A DNA stretch of 64,000 nt from Leptobrachium leishanense (Eukaryota > Chordata > Amphibia > Anura > Megophryidae). The stretch is from positions 21,263,615-21,327,614 of the forward strand of contig CM019075.1 of the NCBI GenBank assembly GCA_009667805.1, written 5' to 3'. The stretch's first letter is position 1, and every line of letters starts with the position of its first letter. The notes beneath the pieces were generated by a model. The model did not search any database. It had not been told where the DNA came from and saw nothing but the letters and a program-made list of their open reading frames with translations. The position numbers were made by a program, and so were the translations under genes. Shown one piece after another: positions 32,231 to 44,070 of this stretch.

Positions 32231-32535
32231 TAGGACATTATCACCCATTATTCAGACACCCACATCTCATCTGATCGCCTGCATACTTTTGCTGGTAGGA
32301 CATTATCACCCATTATTCAGACACCCACATCTCATCTGATCGCCTGCATACTTTTGCTGGTAGGACATTATCACCCATTATTCAGACACCCACATCTCAT
32401 CTGATCGCCTGCATACTTTTGCTGGTAAGACATTATCACCCATTATTCACAGACACCCACATCTCAACTGATCTCCTGCATACTTTTGCTGGTAGGACCC
32501 CCAGTATTCGCAGGCACCCACATTATAACGTTTCC
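32231..32535. repeat. 65-bp tandem repeat, about 4.5 copies
   Basis: The unit starts TAGGACATTATCACCCATTA and ends GCCTGCATACTTTTGCTGG. Copies begin at 32231, 32296, 32361 and 32426, with a partial copy at 32493; the first three are identical. Confidence 0.92.
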
Positions 32536-33189
32536 TTGGTTTTTTTCTGTTTATTTATTTTTGTTTTTCTCCACCATGTGCTTTGCTAATTAGCATGTGA
32601 ATCTCCTGCCCTATTGACACAGCCCATCCAGCTTCAGGTGTTTGCATTTAGGCAGTTAAAAAGTAAACAGTCCGCCCTTTATAACATTTAAGACCAGCTC
32701 CACTGAGCCTTGGCTCTTGTGACATCCCCAAGTGGCATTCTTAAGTGGACGCGCAGAGTTGAGTCCTGGAGTTGTGGGACTGGAGCAAGGAACTGCAAGG
32801 CCCAATTTTACTCTGGGTAAACGCACGTCTATATCATGCTTTCTCTCACGCTTCTGCTCTTTACTTCTACCTTTCTCCTTAAATGGAACTCCTGCCCCTC
32901 TACCACCGACCCCTACACTATCTGCATCTCTCCCTCCCTCCTCTCGTCCCACATGATGGCCTCACATGAGCTCCTTGTTTCCTCAGAACATGGTCTCCCT
33001 CTAACTCTCGTGCTGCCAATCACTCCCACTCCCACAAATCCCATTCCCACCTTCCTGCTGTTACTCTATTCAGGTGACATATCCCCTAACCCTGGCCCCA
33101 CAACACATCCAATACTTCCATCTCATCCTATCTCCATCGCACATAAATCACCTCCCTGCAAGCCCAGCAACCTCATTCCATAATCCCTC

Positions 33190-34017
33190 AGCGCCTGTCC
33201 TCTTTCTCCTGCGCCCTCTGGAACGCTCGCTCTGTGTGCAACAAACTCACAGCAATCCATGACCTCTTCCTTTCAAACTCCTTCAACCTCCTAGCTTTAA
33301 CTGAAACCTGGCTGACCCCCTCTGACACGGCCTCCGTTGCTGCTCTCTCACATGGCGGTCTACACTTGAGCCATACCCCCAGACCGGGTGAGAGAAATGG
33401 TGGCGGGGTCGGAATCCTGCTCTCTCCCACCTGCACCTACCAGCATCTCCCTCCACCTCCATCCCTCTCCTTCTCCTCCTTCGAGACACACTGCATCCGC
33501 CTGTTCTCTCCCTGGCTCTCAGGGTGGCAGTCATCTACCGCCCACCGGACCAACCTCCCAGTTCTTTGACCACTTTGCTACCTGGCTTTCTCACTTCCCG
33601 TCTTCTAATCTTCCATGCCTAATTCTCGGCGACTTCAACATTCCCATTGACGATCCTTCCGCCCCTGCTGCCTCCAAACTTCTTTCACTCACATCCTCCC
33701 TTGGACTCACACAATCCTCCCTCCTCCCTACCCACCGCGATGGTCACGCTATTGACCTTGTCTTTCCAACCTCTGCTCCATTTCTGAGTTCAACTGTCGC
33801 CCTTTCCCCATCTCTGACCACCACCTTCTCTCTTTCAACCTATCTGGACTTCCTAAACACCCTGCTCCCCCACCCCGCACACACACTCGCAGAAATCTAC
33901 ATGCTGTGGACCCCCATCAATTCTCCAACCTACTTCACCACCTCCCTCATACCTCATCCTTCACCTGCCCTGATGCTGCCACTAATCACTACAACACTAC
34001 TCTTATCTCTGCTCTAG
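33190..34017 (+). pseudogene. L2 ORF2 endonuclease domain (APE-type), frameshifted
   Basis: Apurinic-endonuclease-like domain that nicks target DNA. Visible pieces: ALWNARSVCNKL near 33217, LLALTETWLTP near 33290, GGGVGILLSPTC near 33402, then in another frame ILGDFNIP (near 33625) and [21 protein letters not shown] (near 33708). The GDFN and DLVF motifs are standard for the family. At least two frame changes occur. Confidence 0.8.
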
Positions 34018-36000
34018 ACACTCTTGCTCCTCTTCGACTCTGTAAGGCCCCACGCCGCCAGCTTCAGCCCTGGCACACCCTCCAGACACGCTACCTGCAA
34101 AGATGCTCCCGCACTGCAGAGCGTGCCTGGAGGAAATCCCGCTCTGAAGCTGATTTTGTTCACTTCAAGTTTATTCTCCGGTCATACACCTCTGCCCTCC
34201 ACTTGGCCAAACAATCCTTCTCATCTCTTATATCTACGCTGTCCTCCAACCCTAAACGGCTCTGGTCCACCTTCAACACCCTCCTCTACCCACCTGCACC
34301 TCCCCCCACAGCTGCCTTCAGCGCTCAAGACCTGGCAGACTACTTCCTCAGTAAAACTCTATCAGAAGCAACATCCCAACACAAGATAGTTATCTGCCAC
34401 CTCCACTCCCACAGGTCCCCTCTGCCACCCTGCCGCTTCCTCCCAGCCACTGAGGAGGAAGTTAATTCCTTATTGTCCTCCTCACATCTCACCACATGCC
34501 CGCTCGACCCCATTCCCTCACATCTAATTCCTCCCCTCTCCTCCTCCCTCACCCCTGCTCTCACACACATCTTCAACCTATCTCTCTCCACTGGCTCCTT
34601 TCCATCCGCCTTCAAACACGCGCTAGTTACCCCTTTACTAAAGAAACCATCCCTAGATCCCAACTCTCCATCCAACTACCGCCCTGTATCCCTGCTTCCC
34701 TTCACATCAAAGCTCTTAGAAAAACTAGTCTTCAACCGCCTCTCCCTCTTCCTGTCCTCCAATTCCCTACTTGACCCCCTGCAATCTGTCTTCCGTCCCC
34801 TACACTCAACTGAAACTGCCCTCACCAAAGTCACCAACGACCTCCTAACTGCTAAAAAACACGGCCACTATTCTATTCTCATCCTGCTTGACCTCTCGGC
34901 TGCTTTTGACACTGTTGACCACCCCCTCCTTCTACAGACCCTCAACTCTCTGGGTCTCGGTGACACTGCACTCGCTTGGGTCGAATCCTATTTATCCAAC
35001 AGGTCCTTCTGTGTGTCCTTTGCTGGTAACTCTCTCTCCTCATTGCCTCTATCTGTTGGTGTACCTCAAGGCTCTGTCCTTGGTCCTCTGCTCTTTTCCA
35101 TCTACACCTCCTCCCTGGGCAAAATCATCAACAGCTTTGGCTTCAATTACCACCTCTACGCTGATGACACTCAGATATACCTCTCTACCCCTGATCTCTC
35201 TCCCCTGTCCTTTCAAAAGTCAGTGACTGTTTATCTGGCATCTCCTCCTGGATGGCCTCCCACCACCTAAAGATCAACATGTCGAAGACTGAACTCCTAC
35301 TTATTCCTCCTCCAATGCCTCCCCACCTCCTGACTTCTCTATCACGGTGGAGGGTATCACCATTTCCCCATCAAACCAAGTTCGCTGTCTTGGAGTTACA
35401 CTTGACTCTGCTCTTTCCTTTATCCCCCACATCAAGTCTCTTTCCTCCTCCTGCCGATACCAACTGCGTAATATTTCCAGAATTCGGACATTTCTTACCG
35501 CTGTCGCCACAAAACAACTCATACACGCCCTGGTAATCTCCGACTCGACTATTGCAATAATCTCTTATCTGGCCTCCCTCTGTCCCGCCTCTCCCCCTAC
35601 AATCCATCCTGAACGCCTCCGCCAGACTAATTCACCTCACCCGCCGCTCTGTCTCTGCCGCTCCCTCTGCGAGTCCCTTCACTGGCTCCCCATCCACTGC
35701 AGAATTAAGTTCAAAATCCTTATCCTTACCTACAAAACCCTCACTAACTCAGCTCCCCACTACCTGTCCTCACTAATCACCAAATACACCCCAGCCCGCT
35801 CCCTAAGGTCAAACAGTGACCTGCGCCTAGCTTCTCACCGCATCACCTCTTCCCATGATAGACTGCAGGATTTCTCACGCGCAGCCCCCACTCTCTGGAA
35901 CGCTCTCCCTCGTACTGTCAGACTTTCCCCTAACTTCTCTTCCTTCAAACTCTCCCTTAAAACATTCCTATTTAGGGAATCCTACCACCCAACTCACTGA
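33906..36000 (+). pseudogene. L2 ORF2 reverse transcriptase and C-terminal region, frameshifted
   Basis: Open from 33906 to 35270. RT motifs: [19 protein letters not shown], then [29 protein letters not shown] and YADDTQIYL with the catalytic aspartates at about 35161. After a frameshift near 35260 the C-terminal part continues to 36000 (ISPSNQVRCLGVTLDSALSF, SLHWLPIHCRIKFK, RDFSRAAPTLWNALP-type). All motifs are conserved, but the protein is broken. Confidence 0.88.
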
Positions 36001-36226
36001 CGCAACCATCAATCACTCTCACCTTACAGTCCTCTCCTCCTGTTTCCAACCCCAACCCTCCCAGATTGTGAGTTCCTACGGGAATAGGGCCCTCATCTCC
36101 TCCTGTACTGTTTGTCAAATGTTGTTCAATGTATTGTAACCCTGTCTATACTGTGCTTATTGTACAGCGCTGCGGAATATGCTGGCGCTTTATAAATAAA
36201 GAATAATAATAATAATAATAATTAAT

Positions 36227-37047
36227 AAGAAAAATTTAATATTGCGTGTGGTGGCTGGAGCCAATCACAGCTGTCCTCTTTGGATAATGCGTACACGGGT
36301 CGTAAAGGTCAGGAAGTAAACTTCCCTCCTGGGGGTTTCCGGGAGGCGGGCCGAGTGGATGGCCGCTTTTGTTTGAGCTCCGTACCAAGCCATCGAGAAC
36401 ACCCCTGCAGCTTGAATTTCAGACACTTCCCTGGCAGCTTCTTAGAGTGGGAGCTCATTCCAACCACTGCTCAGTAGCGATATTTAACTGACCGAGTTAA
36501 GGTCCACTCGCACGCAGTGCCACGTGTTGCGGCCATCTTGGAGATAGCATTGTGCGGCATCAGTACCTCCACGCGCTTCTCTCCTGTTTATTGCTTGGCT
36601 CTCCGCCCGACGATCACATCGGAGGGGATAAAGAATTCGCTGCACATCAACTTCCTGGATGAACTGATCTGACGGGGTGCACAATCAGATTTATACAGCA
36701 TTGATTCACCGAAAGGAGAGTGGGAATACCTCCAGGAAACAAAAACATAAGCTAAGTACCCTGTACCATCTGTTTGTGCACCCTGCGGCGTAGTATATAA
36801 TCAGGCCTGTCTCACGCTTCCCAGTGGAGTTTACATCTCTGTGCACTCAAATCTGCCCCATCGAGCACCTTCAGCCCCTTAACCAGGAGAGAATACAAGG
36901 CCACTCAGGGTAAAAAGTTCCTGCAACATAAAAATATTTTTACACCCCCGTTTTTTTCTCTCTTTTTTTCTCCAGCTCTGTGCCCTCTAAATTAAAATTT
37001 TGTAGTGACAATTATTTAATTTTATTTTTCAGGTTCTGTTGACCCTA
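36227..37047. other. 5' region of the hAT element downstream of the nested LINE; no gene
   Basis: Moderately GC-rich and non-coding. It includes CACGTGTTGCGGCCATCTTG near 36521, which contains a GCCATCTTG core like that at 49336 and 49386. It leads into the 80-bp array at 37048. Confidence 0.35.
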
Positions 37048-37551
37048 CCAATTTTTTTCGATGGGTCCCCTGGGAGCCACTATCCCCGTATTAAATTTTT
37101 GACCGTTCACTCACTGTGATCTGCTTCTGCAATTTTTACGGTGGTCCCCTTGGGTGCCACTATCCCCGTGATAATTTTGTGACCGTTCACTCACTGTGAT
37201 CTGCTTCTGCAATTTTTACGGTGGTCCCCTTGGGTGCCACTATCCCCGTGATAATTTTTTGACCGTTCACTCACTGTGATCTGCTTCTGCAATTTTTACG
37301 GTGGTCCCCTTGGGTGCCACTATCCCCGTGATAATTTTTTGACTGTTCACTCACTGTGACCTGCTTCTGCAATTTTTATGGTGGTCCCCTTGGGTGCCAC
37401 TATCCCCGTGATAATTTTGTGACCGTTCACTCACTGTGATCTGCTTCTGCAATTTTTACGGTGGTCCCCTTGGGTGCCACTATCCCCGTGATAATTTTTT
37501 GACTGTTCACTCACTGTGATCTGCTTCCGCAATTTTTACGGTGGTCTCACA
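37048..37551. repeat. ~80-bp tandem repeat, about 6.5 copies
   Basis: The unit contains GGTGGTCCCCTTGGGTGCCA, CTATCCCCGTGATAATTTTT, TGACCGTTCACTCACTGTGA and TCTGCTTCTGCAATTTTTAC. It lies directly before the hAT transposase start (37639), so it may be a promoter-proximal repeat of that element. Confidence 0.92.
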
Positions 37552-37638
37552 CGAGCCCACCATACCTACACTGTAAACTTCCTTCCTTTTAATCAAGTAG
37601 TCAGCTAGCTAATTGCAGAAAACCTTTTATCGAAGAAG

Positions 37639-39361
37639 ATGGCTAAAAGAAAAAAAGATGAGAAGTATCGTACTTTTCAGCAGGAATGGACAGAGGAATT
37701 CGCCTCTGTGGAGAGAGCAGGTTATGCAGTGTGTCTAATATGCAATGATAAAATTGCATCGATGAAACAGTCAAATATAAAGCGGCACTTCGACACATTC
37801 ATACTACATTTGCATCGAAATATCCTGCGGGGGACAGCAGGAAGAAAGCATGTCAAGAGCTACTGTGCAGAGTGCAAGCTAGTCAGCAGCAACTCCGTGT
37901 TTGGACCCAACAAGGTGACTGGAATTCGGCTAGCTTTGCTGGTGCTTTAGCAATTGTGAGAAATGGAAAGCCATTCACAGATGGGGAGTATGCCAAAACA
38001 TTCATGCTTGATGTTGCCAATGAACTTTTTGATGACTTTTCAGATAAAGACAAAATAATCAAACGAATAAAAGACATGCCTCTGTCGGCAAGAACTGTTC
38101 ACGATCGTACCATCATGATGGCAAATCAAATTGAGGCAACACAAGTGAAGGACATAAATGCAGCACCATTCTTTTCTCTTGCTTTGGAGGAGTCAACAGA
38201 CGTAAGCCATTTATCCCAGTTCAGCGTGATTGCAAGGTATGCTGCCAGTGACACACTACGTGAGGAAAGTCTTGCTGTTTTGCCGATGAAAGGGACAACA
38301 AGAGGGGAGGATTTGTGCAAGTCTTTCACTGAGTTCGCTAAAGAAAAAAATCTACCGATGGATAAACTTATTTGGGTGTGTACTGATGGTGCTCCGTGCA
38401 TGGTGGGGAAAAACAAAGGATTCATAGCGCTTCTTCGTGAACATGAAAAGAGACCCATCCTAAGTTTTCACTGCATCCTGCATCAGGAGGCGCTTTGTGC
38501 TCAGATGTGTGGCGAGCAGCTTGGTGAGGTGATGTCGCTGGTCATTCGGGTGGTCAACTTTATTGTTGCCCGAGCTTTAAATGATCGCCAGTTTAAAACA
38601 CTGCTGGATGAAGTTGGGAATAATTATCCCAGTCTGCTTCTGCACAGCAATGTGCGTTGGTTGTCAAGAGGGAAGGTGCTCAGCCGTTTCGCGGCTTGTC
38701 TGAGCGAAATCCGGACTTTTCTTGAAATGAAAAACGTCGAGCATCCTGAGTTAGCTAACACTGAGTGGCTCCTGAAGTTCTACTATCTGGTGGACAGGGG
38801 AGATGACTGAACATCTGAACCAGCTCAATGTGAAAATGCAAGGCGTTGGAAATACAGTCTTATCCCTTCAACAAGCAGTGTTTGCATTTGAAAACAAGCT
38901 AGAACTCTTCATCGCCGACATTGAAACAGGTCGTTTACTACACTTTGAAAAACTGGGAGAGTTTAGAGATGCATGCACAGCAAGTGACCCTGCTCAACAT
39001 CTTGATCTTCAGCAGCTAGCGGGCTTCACATCTAATCTCCTGCAGTCATTCAAAGCGCGCTTTGGAGAATTTCGTGAGCGCACTCGTCTTTTTAAGTTCA
39101 TCACCCATCCACACGAGTGTGCAGTGGACAGCGCTGACCTGAGTTACATCCCCGATGTCTCCAGCAGAGATTTTGAGCTACAAGCTGCTGACCTGAAGGC
39201 CTCAGACATGTGGGTGAATAAGTTCAAGTCACTGAATGAAGATTTGGAAAGACTTGCACGACAGCAAGCAGAGTTGGCGAGCAAACACAAGTGGGGAGAA
39301 ATGAAAAAACTTCAACCCGCGGACCAGCTGATTTTCAGAACTTGGAACGCGCTTCCCGTCA
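37639..39361 (+). pseudogene. hAT transposase (GTF2IRD2/ZBED5-like), frameshifted and C-terminally truncated
   Basis: N-terminus MAKRKKDEKYRTFQQEW followed by a BED-like zinc finger (CLICNDKIASMKQSNIKRHF). After a frameshift in the 37790-37910 region, the catalytic part from about 37905 holds FFSLALEESTDVSHLSQF (first acidic residue), VCTDGAPCMVGKNKGF (second), SFHCILHQEALC and SNVRWLSRGKVL, the conserved RW block. A 7-base insertion near 38797 shifts the frame again; coding continues with [14 protein letters not shown] to [10 protein letters not shown] at about 39360. There it is replaced by Tc1 sequence, so the third acidic residue and the hAT dimerisation domain are missing. Not functional as a transposase. 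Confidence 0.85.
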
Positions 39362-40096
39362 CATTTTGGAGGAGGAATGCTGTCTATGACCCCAAGAACA
39401 CCATCCCCACCGTCAAACATGGAGGTGGGAACATTATGCTTTGGGGGGTGTTTTGCTGCCAAGGGGACAGGACAACTTCACATCATCAAAGAGATGATGG
39501 ACGGGGCCATATATCATCAAATCTTGGGTGAGAACCTCCTTCCCCCAGACAAGGCATTGAAAATGGGTTGTGGATGGGTATTCCAGCATCACAATGACCA
39601 TAAACACATGGCCAAGATAACAAAAGATTGGCTCAAGAAGAAGCACATTAAGGTCCTGGAGTGGCCTAGCCAGTCTCCAGACCTTAATCCCATAGAAAAT
39701 CTGTGGAGGGAGCAGAAGATTCGAGTTGCCAAACGTCAGCCTCGAAACCTTAATGACTTGGAGAGGATCTGCAAAGAGGAATGGGACAAAATCCCTCCCG
39801 AGATGTGTGCGAACCTGGTGGCCAACTACAAGAAACGTCTGACCTCTGATTTCCAGCAAGGGTTTTGCCGCCAAGTACCATTCATGATTTGCGAAGGGAT
39901 GAAACACTTATTACACTCATTAAAATGCAAATCAATTTATAACTTTTTTGATATCGTTTTTTCTGGATGTTTTTTTTTGTTATTCTCTCACTGTTCGAAT
40001 AAACCGACCATTAATATTATAGACTGATTATTTCTTTGTCAGTGGGAAAATTTATAAAATCAGCAGGTGACCATATCATCCCTCCCCCCCCCACTG
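39362..40096 (+). pseudogene. Tc1-like transposase C-terminal fragment with right terminus
   Basis: Starts abruptly at [20 protein letters not shown], lacking the HTH and first aspartate. After a frameshift near 39455 it continues in the frame with [21 protein letters not shown] (the second catalytic position reads H, not D) and [15 protein letters not shown] (third, E). It ends near 39870. The 3' end of the element follows (CTTTGTCAGTGGGAAAATTT and AAATCAGCAGGTGA) to about 40096. The first bases are in frame with the upstream hAT remnant. Confidence 0.82.
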
Positions 40097-40425
40097 TCAG
40101 TAGATCTGTCATTTCATGTACCCTGGTAGCCAAAATCGCAAATACAAGTTCAGAATCCCATTCTCCAGTCCTTTCTTTCATCCTGCCAACATATCATAGT
40201 AGGGGCAGTGTGTGCCGCTTGCTTTTCACCCACTTTGTATAAATATTCTCTGTGCATTTAAGTCTATGTAATCTTAAAAAAATAAGCCATCCTTTCCCTC
40301 CACCTAGCCTCTACTGGTCTGTGTGAATCGATTCCAGTAGGAATGGTGTTTGCAGAAATAGATTATTGATGTAAAAAATGTTCATATACCTCTCTTGGAG
40401 TAGTGAGAGTTGAAGGGCAATAATT

Positions 40426-41204
40426 TGTGACGTCCTGCGCCCCCTCTGGCAGAGGTGGGAGTTGCCAGTAATGTTTTTGGACATTCTAGCACATCTGGCG
40501 CCCCCTCTGGCTTCTATGGACATTGCATTTAGGTCTGGACATTTGGTTCACGTCCAAGCCTGGACCTCACCTGGACTCTAATTGTTTTCATTTAGTCATT
40601 GCTATATAAGCAGGCATCGCCCTAAGAAGGGCACTGCCTCATTCTGATGTTTCAGTCTGCTTTGTTCCAAGCCTTGATCCTTATTCACTTACCTTGCAGT
40701 TCTGAAGTAGGGATCTTTTGCTCAGGTTCTACTGTATGTGTTCTAGTTACCCTTTATTCTTTACTTTCAGGTTTACTCCTCTGTCAGTTCTGTATTTTCA
40801 TCTGTTTATAGTCTCCCAGGTCCTTGGTTATTCATACTGTTTTGTTCATATGGTTCATGTTTGGTATTTATGTTTGCATTTCATGTTTCTTCTCTAGGTT
40901 TAAACAGGTTTATGTTTTCACTCGTTACTCTAGTGTTTAGTTCTCTTATGTCTTTTTGCCTATAGTTTCCCTGGTCCTTGGTTGTTCAACTGTTTGTTTA
41001 TCTATTGTATATTTAGTTCAGGTTTATGGTTTAATTCTAGTGCTCCGGTCTTTTGTTTCATTGTGGTGTTCTGGTTCCTTGCTGTATATAGTACTGTTGT
41101 AAATAAATCCCTTGTTTTGTTTATACATCCATGGGTCATGTCTGTTAACTGCTCAAATAGCTCCCACCCCTTCTGTGCCATGTCAGGTCAGGCCCACCGT
41201 CACA
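40426..41204 (+). mobile_element. Solo LTR with TAATT target duplication
   Basis: TGTGACGTCCTG to CACCGTCACA; the first and last 7 bases (TGTGACG/CGTCACA) are inverted repeats. Flanking TAATT at 40421-40425 and 41205-41209. TATA-like TATATAAGC at about 40603 and a polyadenylation signal AATAAA at about 41102 give the orientation. No internal region: the usual result of LTR-LTR recombination. Confidence 0.87.
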
Positions 41205-41209
41205 TAATT

Positions 41210-42949
41210 ATACTCAAGATATACTGATATTGAGCCCTAGCAATTGTAGGTCTCCTGATTAATGGTATGGATTTACTAATTGACCCTTCCAAATGGTTGT
41301 CTTGTGTCTGCCCTCCTAACATTTTTGAGCTTATTTTTGTCTGGTTTCTTTTTTCGAGTGGAAAGGGTTAATTTTTCATGGTGCAACAGGGAAGGTATGG
41401 GAGGTAGAATACAGTGCCAACTTAAAAAGAGATTGTTATAGCTAGATCACCGAAAACCAGATGAAAAAGTCTTTCAGTAGAGACAGTTTGCTTTTGTATG
41501 ATCTGGGTCTTCTGTCATCGCGGTCACAGCAGATTCGAATCTTATATCACATTTATAGTTTAACCCTTCAGAAAGTATTTGTTTTTTTTGTTTCCCATCT
41601 TTGCAGAGATTATTTTCAGTGCAATTGTGGTTTTTATCAAGGAAACATTTTTTTATTAATACTATAATATTTAAAACCTACTTTACCCATTCCGTTCTGT
41701 TCTTAAAAGTGCTCACACTCTCAGGCAGCCAGAGGTTTTTAGTCCAAAAAATATCAAAAAACTTGCATCCTTGGACTATGGATGGTAGTTTCCCTCTGTT
41801 CCCGTGTTAGATGATGTTCTCCAGGTAACACATGGACTCCAGCAAACGTGATGTCTGACATGCCAGGAACCTGTGACTGCTGATGTAATTGTGGATCATT
41901 ATATAATGTCATAATTCCCTCTGTGAGGTTCTCCACTGGGACCTTTCAACCAACGGCTGGCACGAGGGGCCATAGGAACATTTACCTACTTTACAAATTA
42001 ATTCTGGAAAAATTAATTGCCAGATAATGGATTGTCACGGCTATAGAATGTAAACAATGAGAAGTATACAATTTAAATACTAAATACTGACTAGGATAAC
42101 CCAGTTTGAAGAAGTGTACCCCAAATGTAGGTTATAAAAAAATCCAAAGAAAGCAAAATAAAACCATTGTATAATATTTTAGACTTGGTTAAACATCCAC
42201 TAATATACTACTTAGTACCTGTCCATTTTATAAAACATATAATTAATTAACTGCATTAATAAAAGGGGATTTTAAAGTGTTTCGACTAGACAAAACATTT
42301 TTATTCACTACATTAGCAATTCTGATTTTATAAGTCCTATAATTCTAAATGTAATATTTAGCTCATCGTGGTCTGAAAACGGCCATTTTGAATTACTGGA
42401 TTAGGACGTGGAATTGCTGCGATCGGTGACCATTACCAACACGATTTAGAGCCACTGACCGCTTACTCCAAGGACGCCAAACTCCGATCTGCCAGATATT
42501 GATGTCATAAAATTCCCAGAATTCTTTGATTGTAATCGATGGCACAGGAATCATGGGATTTGTATTTCAGAAACATTTTGGGGGTCCAGTGTTTTTGAAA
42601 GCTCTAGTTTGCTCCGACCTCTGACCATACAATTTGCCTGTCTCAACAGAAATTGGAATTTGCCATACCAGGCAACAGTATTTCGGGCCTCATTTTACGG
42701 TTTTAGTCACATGTGTCACCTACATCCATGGATTGAATACTGGAAATTTACATATTCTTTTATTTTCCTCAAAATACTCCAACTTGTTTAAGAATGATCT
42801 ATTGTCCTTTCAAACTGTACACTAGAAATGGAATAATCGCCAATACAGACATGCTCAAGATATACCTGTTTGTTTGGTGCGTGTAAACAATGTTGTACAA
42901 AATATATTTTTAAAAAATAGATCTTTAAAACACTAGCCATAGACAACAC
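41210..42949. other. AT-rich intergenic DNA; no gene
   Basis: No supportable coding region. A short block near 42505-42600 (CCCAGAATTC, then TCATGGGATTTGTATTTCAG) looks like decayed hAT-MITE interior. Confidence 0.4.
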
Positions 42950-43138
42950 TATACCCTGTTCCAAATTATTATGCAAATTCTATTTCAGTGTCACAAAGAT
43001 TAAATATTTTGTTTTTCAGTTTAACTCATGGATGGCATTGTGTCTCATGGCTCTTTTGATCACTGAAAACAATCTCGTACACCTGTGACAATTAGATTGC
43101 CAGGTGAGCCCAATTAAAGGAAAAACTACTAAAGGAGG

Positions 43139-44042
43139 ATGTTCCACATTAGTGTGGCTGATTCAGTGCACAGACGGGTTGGTGCAGATAAAGGCACATT
43201 GAGGAAGATTTCTGCCAGATCCATGCATCGGATCAAGAGAGCAGCTGCTAAAATACCATTACATAGCAGTAAACAGATATTTGAAGCTGCTGGTGCCTCT
43301 GGAGTCCCACGGACATCAAGGTGTAGAGACCTCCAGAGTCTTGCAACTGTGCATAAACATTCCATTCGGCCACCACTAACCAATGCTCACAAGCAGAAAC
43401 GGCTGCATTGGGCAGAAAAATACATGAAGACTAATTTTCAAACAGTCCTGTTCGCTGATGAGTGATGCGCAACCCTGGATGGTCCAGATGGATGGAGTAG
43501 TGGATGGTTGGTGGACGGCCACCCTGTTCCAACAAGGCTGCAATGCCAGCAAGGCGGTGGAGGAGTCATGTTTTGGGCTGGAATCATGGGAAGAGAGCTG
43601 GTCGGCCCCTATAGGGTCCCCGAAGGTGTAAAGATGACCGCTGCAAAGTATGTGGAGTTCCCGACTGACCACTTCCTTCCCTGGTACAGAAGGAAGAACT
43701 ATGCTTTCCATAATAAAATTATCTTCATGCATGACAATGCACCATCTCATGCTGCAAAGAATACCTCTGCATCAATGGCTGCTATGGGGATAAAAAGAAG
43801 AGAAAGTCATGGTGTGGCCTCCATCCTCCCCTGACCTCAATCCTATTGAGAACCTTTGGAGCATCCTCAAGCAAAAGATCTATGAGGGTGGGAGGCAGTT
43901 TACATCCAAACAGCAGCTCTGGGAGGCTATTCTGACATCTTGCAAACAAATTCAAGCAGAAACTGTCCAAAAACTCACAAGTTCAATGGATGCAAGACTT
44001 GTGAAGCTGCTATCAAATAAGGGGTCCTATGTTAAAATGTAA
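43139..44042 (+). pseudogene. Tc1-like transposase, interrupted by a stop and a frameshift
   Basis: DNA-binding and linker remnants (GTLRKISARSMHRIKRAAAK; SGVPRTSRCRDLQ) lead to the first catalytic block, LFADE. An in-frame TGA at 43463-43465 follows immediately. The same frame resumes with GGGGVMFWAGIMG and FMHDNAPSHAA (second D). A frameshift near 43795 moves the last part to the frame with [14 protein letters not shown] (E), ending at 44042. The N-terminal HTH is incomplete. Confidence 0.85.
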
Positions 44043-44070
44043 CGGGACCTGTTAAAATGTTTAAAAAGTT

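Larger units (their letters stand above)
32800..36226 (+). mobile_element. L2-type non-LTR retrotransposon, near full length, inactive
   Basis: Pyrimidine-rich 5' region, then ORF2 remnants and a 3' end, TACAGCGCTGCGGAATATGC with GGCGCTTTATAAATAAA, closing in a (AAT)n run at 36204-36226. That tail and the domain order are typical of L2-clade LINEs. The 5' border is not sharp. There are several frameshifts. It lies inside the hAT element. Confidence 0.82.
32026..39361 (+). mobile_element. hAT (Charlie/GTF2IRD2-like) transposon with a nested L2 LINE, right end lost
   Basis: The left end CAGGGGTCGGGAACCTATGG is a typical hAT terminus. The interior holds a 65-bp tandem array, a 60-bp direct repeat (32113-32172 and 32713-32772), a nested L2 LINE, an ~80-bp tandem array and, from 37639, a broken transposase. 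No matching right end is found: coding sequence stops at about 39361, where Tc1 sequence begins. That the left end belongs to the same element as the transposase is inference from order and orientation. Confidence 0.65.

Noticed and set aside
43129..43750. Minus-strand frames of 84 and 124 codons
   Set aside because: Antisense to the Tc1 transposase remnant, which explains the region on the plus strand.
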